Source: JADFQT01 sp965216025 (GTDB lineage Bacteria; Chloroflexota; Dehalococcoidia; Lucifugimonadales; UBA3495). From it: 64,000 nucleotides of DNA. Shown here one piece after another: positions 60,019 to 64,000 of the stretch. A program made the translations under genes and the position numbers. Position 1 is the stretch's first letter; every line of letters begins with the position of its first letter. The stretch is from positions 806,001 through 870,000 of the forward strand of contig CBDCEX010000017.1 of the NCBI GenBank assembly GCA_965216025.1, given 5' to 3'. The notes under the pieces are model-generated. The model did not search any database. It was not told where the DNA came from and was given only the letters and a program-made list of their open reading frames with translations.

Positions 60019-60675
60019 ATGACCAAAATGAGAGTCCTGGCCTTGCTGGCTGTGATGGTGATGATGTTGATGGTGCCGACCGTGGCTTCTGCTCAGCAGC
60101 TTCCGCCCCATGTCTTTATCGGGGCGGTGACCGTGAATGGGCTTTCCGCTCCGGCGGGAACCATGGTCTCGGCCGTTATTGACGGGGTACAACAGGGTTC
60201 AGCCAATGTGATGCTCGGCGGCGGTTACGTTTTGCACGTCAGCCAGGGCAGCGGCACAAATATCAGCTTTATGGTAGACACTCTGACCGCCGGTGAGACC
60301 GCTTCCTGGGAACAGGGAGGCGCGGACTTCCTGGACCTGACGGCGGGAGGTATCGGCGGTACGGAAGGCGCCGACGCTGTTGGCCCGGCCGCTGTTGGCC
60401 CGGCCGGTCCCAAGGGAGACGCGGGAGCCGCCGGTGAGCGCGGTCCGGTCGGTCCAGCTGGTCCGGCGGGCGCCGCGGGCACTGAAGCCGGTCCGGCTGG
60501 CGCAGATGGCGCTGCTGGCGCTGCTGGCTCCGCCGGCAAGGATGGCGCAGATGGCGCAGATGGCGCAGATGGCGCTGACGGTGGCAGCGGGGTCGGCCTG
60601 ATTGGCTTGATTCTGTCCATTGTCGCCCTGCTGGGCGTAGCCGGAGTCTACTTCGCCTCCAGGCGACCAGCCTAA
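60019..60675 (+). CDS. Collagen-like membrane-anchored surface protein
   Basis: A 218-residue protein: signal peptide (LALLAVMVMMLMVPTVASAQ); a beta domain (VFIGAVTVNGLSAPAGTMVS ... LDL, about 31-115); a Gly-X-Y region (GPAGPKGDAGAAGERGPVGP ... GADGADGADG, about 130-188), interrupted once at GTEAGPAG; and a C-terminal transmembrane helix (LIGLILSIVALLGVAGVYF) with a basic tail. The Gly-X-Y run predicts a trimeric stalk displaying the N-terminal domain. GAGGAGG lies upstream of ATG 60019, and a terminator follows. Confidence 0.88.
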   Translation: MTKMRVLALLAVMVMMLMVPTVASAQQLPPHVFIGAVTVNGLSAPAGTMVSAVIDGVQQGSANVMLGGGYVLHVSQGSGTNISFMVDTLTAGETASWEQGGADFLDLTAGGIGGTEGADAVGPAAVGPAGPKGDAGAAGERGPVGPAGPAGAAGTEAGPAGADGAAGAAGSAGKDGADGADGADGADGGSGVGLIGLILSIVALLGVAGVYFASRRPA

Positions 60676-60715
60676 GGCCAAACCCGGCTCCAATCAATAG
60701 GTTTCAGGCACTAGC

Positions 60716-60750
60716 GGGCACCCGGCTCAGTCGGGTGCCCTTTCCTTTTG
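60716..60750 (+). terminator. Rho-independent terminator after the collagen-like gene
   Basis: Stem GGGCACCCG / CGGGTGCCC with a seven-base loop and TTTCCTTTT behind it, about 40 bases after the stop codon. Confidence 0.88.
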
Positions 60751-60858
60751 CCCGGAACAGGCTGGAACTGGACCCAGTTGTTCTTGGCAAACTTTGGGGA
60801 AATGGGTGAGGATATAGGCGACATAAAGGATAGATTCCCACTAACGCATTACTATTAA

Positions 60859-60894
60859 GCTTTCAGGTGAGCTTTCAGGTAAGCTTTCAGGGGC
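60859..60894 (+). promoter_or_regulatory. Three tandem 12-base repeats (GCTTTCAGGTGA)
   Basis: The units GCTTTCAGGTGA, GCTTTCAGGTAA and GCTTTCAGGGGC sit 40 bases before the start of the next surface-protein gene. The regular 12-base period suggests a binding site for a regulator, or a small duplication. Two similar copies (GCTTTTCAGGTT) lie upstream of the repeat-protein gene, near 32371-32390. Confidence 0.4.
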
Positions 60895-60933
60895 CAACTT
60901 GGCCCTACGCCGGGGCGGACTCAGGAGGGGAGC

Positions 60934-61509
60934 GTGTTGCGGAGGAAGATAGGCGGTTGCCTGGCAGTAGCGGTGGTGTTGCTGGCTTCTTTGGCCCTAG
61001 TGGGAGCCGGTCCCCGCCAGAGTGAGGTGCCGCCCCAGCCATTCTTCGCCGATTACTTTTCCGGGGTGGTACGGCTGCAAGGTTCGCCGGCCCCCGCCGG
61101 CCCTCAGCTGGTAGCCTGTGTGGCCGATTGCGCAACCTTCCAGAGCAAGCCAGTGTTTATTACCGGCGACGGAACCTACTTTCTTCTGGAGGTTAACCCC
61201 TCGAACCGGTTCCTCCGCGGCGACCTCATCAGCTTCTACCTGGTCAACGCCCACGGCCGCATTCAGGCGGCGGAGTCGGTCATATTCGAGGGAGAGTATG
61301 CTATCGCCAAGCTGAATCTCAGCTTCGACCAGCCCCTTCCAACACCCTTACCGCCGCCACTGCTGCCTCAGGTAGGGGACTCAGTGCTGCCGATCTTGCC
61401 GCGGGCGGCCCTAGCCCTGGGAACGGTTTTGCTGGCTGGGGGATTGGCTTTGCTGATGCTGAACCGCCGCCGGATGGTCCAGCCGGCTTCTGAAACGCGA
61501 GAATCTTGA
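60934..61509 (+). CDS. Anchored surface protein with N-terminal beta domain
   Basis: A 191-residue protein: signal peptide (LAVAVVLLASLALVGAG); a beta domain (YFSGVVRLQGSPAPAGPQLV ... AKLNLSF) resembling the N-terminal domain of the collagen-like protein; a Pro-rich linker (PLPTPLPPPLLPQ); and a transmembrane helix (ALALGTVLLAGGLALLMLN) with RRR after it. Two cysteines in VACVADCATF may pair. GTG 60934 has AGGAGGGG 4 bases upstream. Confidence 0.72.
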   Translation: MLRRKIGGCLAVAVVLLASLALVGAGPRQSEVPPQPFFADYFSGVVRLQGSPAPAGPQLVACVADCATFQSKPVFITGDGTYFLLEVNPSNRFLRGDLISFYLVNAHGRIQAAESVIFEGEYAIAKLNLSFDQPLPTPLPPPLLPQVGDSVLPILPRAALALGTVLLAGGLALLMLNRRRMVQPASETRES

Positions 61510-61640
61510 TGGGGCCAACGCCCTGGCCTAAACAGTAGGGTCGCCTGACTTGTACCTAGACAGCCGACTGCGATCGTTGGGATGCAAAGCTGGCCGGCCG
61601 CGAACCGCCGGAGGCCGCCAGCGGGTTCAGATAGATGGTT

Positions 61641-62216
61641 TCAGGCCGGCCTGGCCTGGGGAGCCAGCACCACTACCCGGGTATCCGTAGGCAGGTTAGC
61701 CGCGGTCAAAGCCAGCCGGGGCTGCGGCTGTACATCGCTTACTCCAGTCAACCGCAGGAAAGCATCGAGACTGCCCAATTCCACCGCCAGATTCGGAATG
61801 CTGTAGTGCATGGGTATGACTACCTTGGCATCCAGGTCCTGCAGAATTTGATGCACCCGTTCCACCCCCAGAGTACAACCTCCTCCCACCGGGGCTAAGA
61901 GGACATCTACCGGGGATAAGGTATCGATTTCCCGGGGAGTCAAAGGTTCGGCAATATCGCCCAGGTGGCAAACATTCACATTTTCAATCTCTATACAAAA
62001 GACGACGTTACGGTTTTCTCGGGCTTCACCGGCGGAAAGAGGGGTCATCACCCCCCGAACGGCGATGCCAGAATATTCGTACTCGCCAGGGTTCTGAAAC
62101 ACTATCGGTCCTCCCCCCACGTCGGTCCAGCTGCTGTGGTGGGCAGGGGAGTCTGACACCGGAAAACCGGCTAGCCGGCAGATCCCCCGAGCAGACCGCG
62201 CCAAGAGCGCAGCCAA
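61641..62216 (-). pseudogene. MBL-fold metallo-hydrolase (UlaG-like), N-terminus lost
   Basis: The native part starts near SDSPAHHSSW and continues with PIVFQNPGEYEYSGIAVRGV, CHLGDIAEPLTPREIDTLSP, VDVLLAPVGGGCTLGVE and VVIPMHYSIPN, matching the second half of UlaG-like beta-lactamase-fold hydrolases. The usual first 60 or so residues, with the GHSC/HxHxD metal sites, are absent. The 5' codons (62165-62216) come from the adjoining element. It is therefore probably inactive and marks a junction. Confidence 0.72.
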
Positions 62217-62407
62217 GCCACCCTGTAAAGGATGACCGAGAGAGCGAAAACGACCGCAAACAGGGTCAACAGAAGATAGAACAGGACCACCTGCCAGGCC
62301 GGCGACCTGGACACATCAAGGCCCAGCCCGAAGAGCAAAATGAGCAGGGGAACGCAGACCCCCAACCAGCCGATAATCCATAGTCTCAACATCCGGGTCA
62401 TATCCAT
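62171..62407 (-). CDS. Small two-span membrane protein with SPAWQ motif
   Basis: A 78-residue protein: LWIIGWLGVCVPLLILLFGL and WQVVLFYLLLTLFAVVFALS, then a basic tail. It is related to the first third of the protein at 54636. GGGAG precedes ATG 62407. It is the last gene of the second element piece before the junction. Confidence 0.6.
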   Translation of the reverse strand: MDMTRMLRLWIIGWLGVCVPLLILLFGLGLDVSRSPAWQVVLFYLLLTLFAVVFALSVILYRVAWLRSWRGLLGGSAG

Positions 62408-62438
62408 AAGAGACTCCCGAAGAGATTCCCGGGGAAAA

Positions 62439-63089
62439 TCACCTCAGTTCGTAGTACACTCCACGGTCCTGGGTCCAAAAATCCGCACCGAAGAAGAGCG
62501 TCCCGCTGATGCCATCCCAGATCAGGAGCGCGCAGGCCAGGATCACAAATCCAACGAATACACGGGTCAACATCCCCCTGATCCGGGAGAGCTCCACCCC
62601 CGAGGCCGCATTGTGCATGTAAGCCACACCACCCCATATCAGACTGATCACGGTGAACCCGGCACCCAGCCACACCGCAAAGACCCACAGACGGCGCTGG
62701 TTCTCCCGGAAGTAGGACATCGCGCAACGCTGATTGTAACGGTCGTCAACTGCGAACTGGAGGTCTGAGATCACAGGATTAGCCGGATCACCCCCCTCAA
62801 GCCACAATTCGCCCTCCCCATCAACCCACACCCCGTCCTCCGTCTTCTCCGGAAACGCAAGGTCATTATTGTAATCCACCGGTTCACCCTCAATATCGAA
62901 CTCCTTGGGGAAATACCCGAACTTCCTCACCTCGGCACAAATGCAATCCTCACTGTGAGGATTGTCCCGGCAAACGGCATTCTCCAGGAGCAACTCCGTG
63001 CTCTGGGCCGAGGCCGGCGGTGGCGGAGCCAGCATGATAAAACCCGCAACCACCAAGAGAATTAGAAAAACACGTTTGAAAAGAAACAT
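62439..63089 (-). CDS. VirB2/TrbC-like pilin-type membrane protein
   Basis: A 216-residue protein: signal peptide (FLILLVVAGFIMLAPPPPASA), a Cys-containing acidic domain (CRDNPHSEDCICAEVRKFGY), then two hydrophobic helices separated by a short loop (VFAVWLGAGFTVISLIWGGV; MLTRVFVGFVILACALLIWD). Two late helices around WGGVAYMHNAASG are typical of VirB2/TrbC-like pilin subunits, although the soluble domain is unusually large. Its ATG directly follows the stop of the upstream gene. Confidence 0.62.
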   Translation of the reverse strand: MFLFKRVFLILLVVAGFIMLAPPPPASAQSTELLLENAVCRDNPHSEDCICAEVRKFGYFPKEFDIEGEPVDYNNDLAFPEKTEDGVWVDGEGELWLEGGDPANPVISDLQFAVDDRYNQRCAMSYFRENQRRLWVFAVWLGAGFTVISLIWGGVAYMHNAASGVELSRIRGMLTRVFVGFVILACALLIWDGISGTLFFGADFWTQDRGVYYELR

Positions 63090-63608
63090 CTAACGCCCCC
63101 TGGCTATAGACCGAATGGCGTCCATCGCCCACTGTTCAGCGGCCACCGCCCCCTCGGTGATCTGACGGTCCATATCCGCCTTGAGTTCCGCTTGCTGGGC
63201 CTCCGGGATCGTCACAGCCTTCCGGCCCCGGCGCAAGAAGCCGAAACGGGAACGGCTCCCCTCCTGCTGCTGCCGCCGGAGTTCCAACCAGGCAGACTGA
63301 CCCTCAATGAGAATCTCCCGGGACTCCTCAAAGGAAGGACGCCGAAATATGCGGAGAACGCTCAGCAACAGGTACATCGGTATGGACAGCCCGGAGATAC
63401 GCGCGAAGAGAAAGGCCACGCTGATCCCCGTCAGCGGCAGGACCACCAGCAACCGCACGAGAACGCCCCCCGGGAGCGCCAGCGTCACCAAAAACCACCC
63501 ACCGGCGATAACCATGGCGATTATCAGCTCGGGGAGCGACAGTCCCATCATGTACCGGTCCTTCTGTCCCAGGAAGGTGGGAGAATCATAAGCACCCAGG
63601 GGATCCAT
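63090..63608 (-). CDS. VirB3/PrgI-like membrane protein
   Basis: A 172-residue protein: a short polar start (FLGQKDRYMMGLSLPELII), two close hydrophobic helices (AMVIAGGWFLVTLALPGGVL; LLVVLPLTGISVAFLFARIS), and a long basic cytoplasmic region (RSRFGFLRRGRK). The layout is that of PrgI/VirB3 proteins, which partner VirB4. AGGTGA of the upstream gene's end serves as its ribosome site. Confidence 0.7.
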   Translation of the reverse strand: MDPLGAYDSPTFLGQKDRYMMGLSLPELIIAMVIAGGWFLVTLALPGGVLVRLLVVLPLTGISVAFLFARISGLSIPMYLLLSVLRIFRRPSFEESREILIEGQSAWLELRRQQQEGSRSRFGFLRRGRKAVTIPEAQQAELKADMDRQITEGAVAAEQWAMDAIRSIARGR

Positions 63609-63611
63609 ATT

Positions 63612-63836
63612 TCACCTCACATTGAAAAACAATATAAACAGAAAAACGACGATGACCACGGGCAGCAATACCAACAACCAGGACAGGCCCAGCCCCTCCG
63701 AATCGGTCCACTTTCGACACCTAGCACGATACTCCTGCTCACCCGACCGCCCGACGCATAGCGATACTCCCAGGGCAAGACCCTCAGAACCTCGCCCCAG
63801 CATCCGGTCAACCACGTCAAGAGTACCCCCATCCAT
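63612..63836 (-). CDS. Small C-terminally anchored membrane protein
   Basis: A 74-residue protein with a polar N-terminal part and one C-terminal helix (LSWLLVLLPVVIVVFLFILF). It overlaps the ribosome site of the VirB3-like gene, so the two are probably co-translated. No family was recognised. Confidence 0.55.
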   Translation of the reverse strand: MDGGTLDVVDRMLGRGSEGLALGVSLCVGRSGEQEYRARCRKWTDSEGLGLSWLLVLLPVVIVVFLFILFFNVR

Positions 63837-64000
63837 ATCTCAGTCCGGGACGGAGAGGACACCGACCGGTATCCTCTCCCCCCTGTAGCATATCAATCGG
63901 CCTGCAAACTCCCATAAAACCTCAGAGTCCAACATCAAATCACGGCAGGATGCCCAGAAAAACTAGGAACCTCCGGGCGACCCATCCCCCTGCGGGTCCA

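Overview
The window looks like an insertion-sequence-rich bacterial chromosome of moderately high GC. The gene content best fits a Chloroflexota lineage close to Dehalococcoidia/SAR202, possibly a host-associated one. That placement is an inference from several luciferase-like flavin monooxygenases, a methylcrotonyl-CoA-type carboxylase operon, an M20 amidohydrolase, a cupin, a fumarylacetoacetase-fold protein, and large surface proteins with IPT/TIG-like and collagen-like segments. There is no rRNA or tRNA to confirm it.

Layout. 1-5.8 kb: a partial transposase, a decayed cytochrome c, exodeoxyribonuclease III, and a glycine-betaine-type binding protein gene split by an IS66 element with a perfect 8-bp target duplication. 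5.8-24.9 kb: the metabolic block. It holds an acyl-CoA-dehydrogenase-like flavoprotein, a receiver-like protein, a carboxymuconolactone-decarboxylase-family protein, a three-gene acyl-CoA carboxylase operon (carboxyltransferase, biotin carboxylase, biotin carrier), three luciferase-like oxidoreductases, an N-carbamoyl amino acid hydrolase type enzyme, a flavin reductase-like protein, a cupin and a fumarylacetoacetate hydrolase family protein. It is interrupted by one IS630 and two ISAs1 elements. Together these genes suggest aerobic breakdown of branched or cyclic organic compounds through flavin chemistry and CoA esters.

24.9-41.6 kb: a mobile-element-dominated stretch with two near-identical IS1380 copies, a second GC-rich IS1380-type element, fragments of IS5, IS630 and a tyrosine recombinase, and two tandem, complementarily damaged IS630 copies. 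It also holds two paralogous low-complexity proteins. One carries twenty 15-bp repeats; the other has an amber codon exactly where its paralog has Trp. 41.6-45.6 kb: a PAS-GAF-histidine kinase-receiver protein, a stand-alone Rcp1-like response regulator, and a possible structured RNA ending in a strong terminator.

45.7-55.3 kb and 62.2-64 kb: two pieces of a degraded conjugative or integrative element, all on the minus strand (BT4734-like primase-associated domain, VirB4 ATPase, VirB3/PrgI-like and VirB2-like membrane proteins, several tiny membrane proteins). Between them, 56.6-62.2 kb carries a plus-strand surface locus: a 979-residue S-layer-like protein, a collagen-like membrane-anchored protein and a third anchored surface protein. 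An ISAs1 element without target duplication and a truncated metallo-hydrolase mark the two junctions.

No single clear-cut new defence or biosynthetic system was recognised. The most distinctive observations are the shared Trp-rich basic C-terminal tail on otherwise unrelated proteins, the amber-broken repeat-protein paralog, the surface trio, two families of small dispersed intergenic elements, and the deletion-driven decay of IS630 copies.
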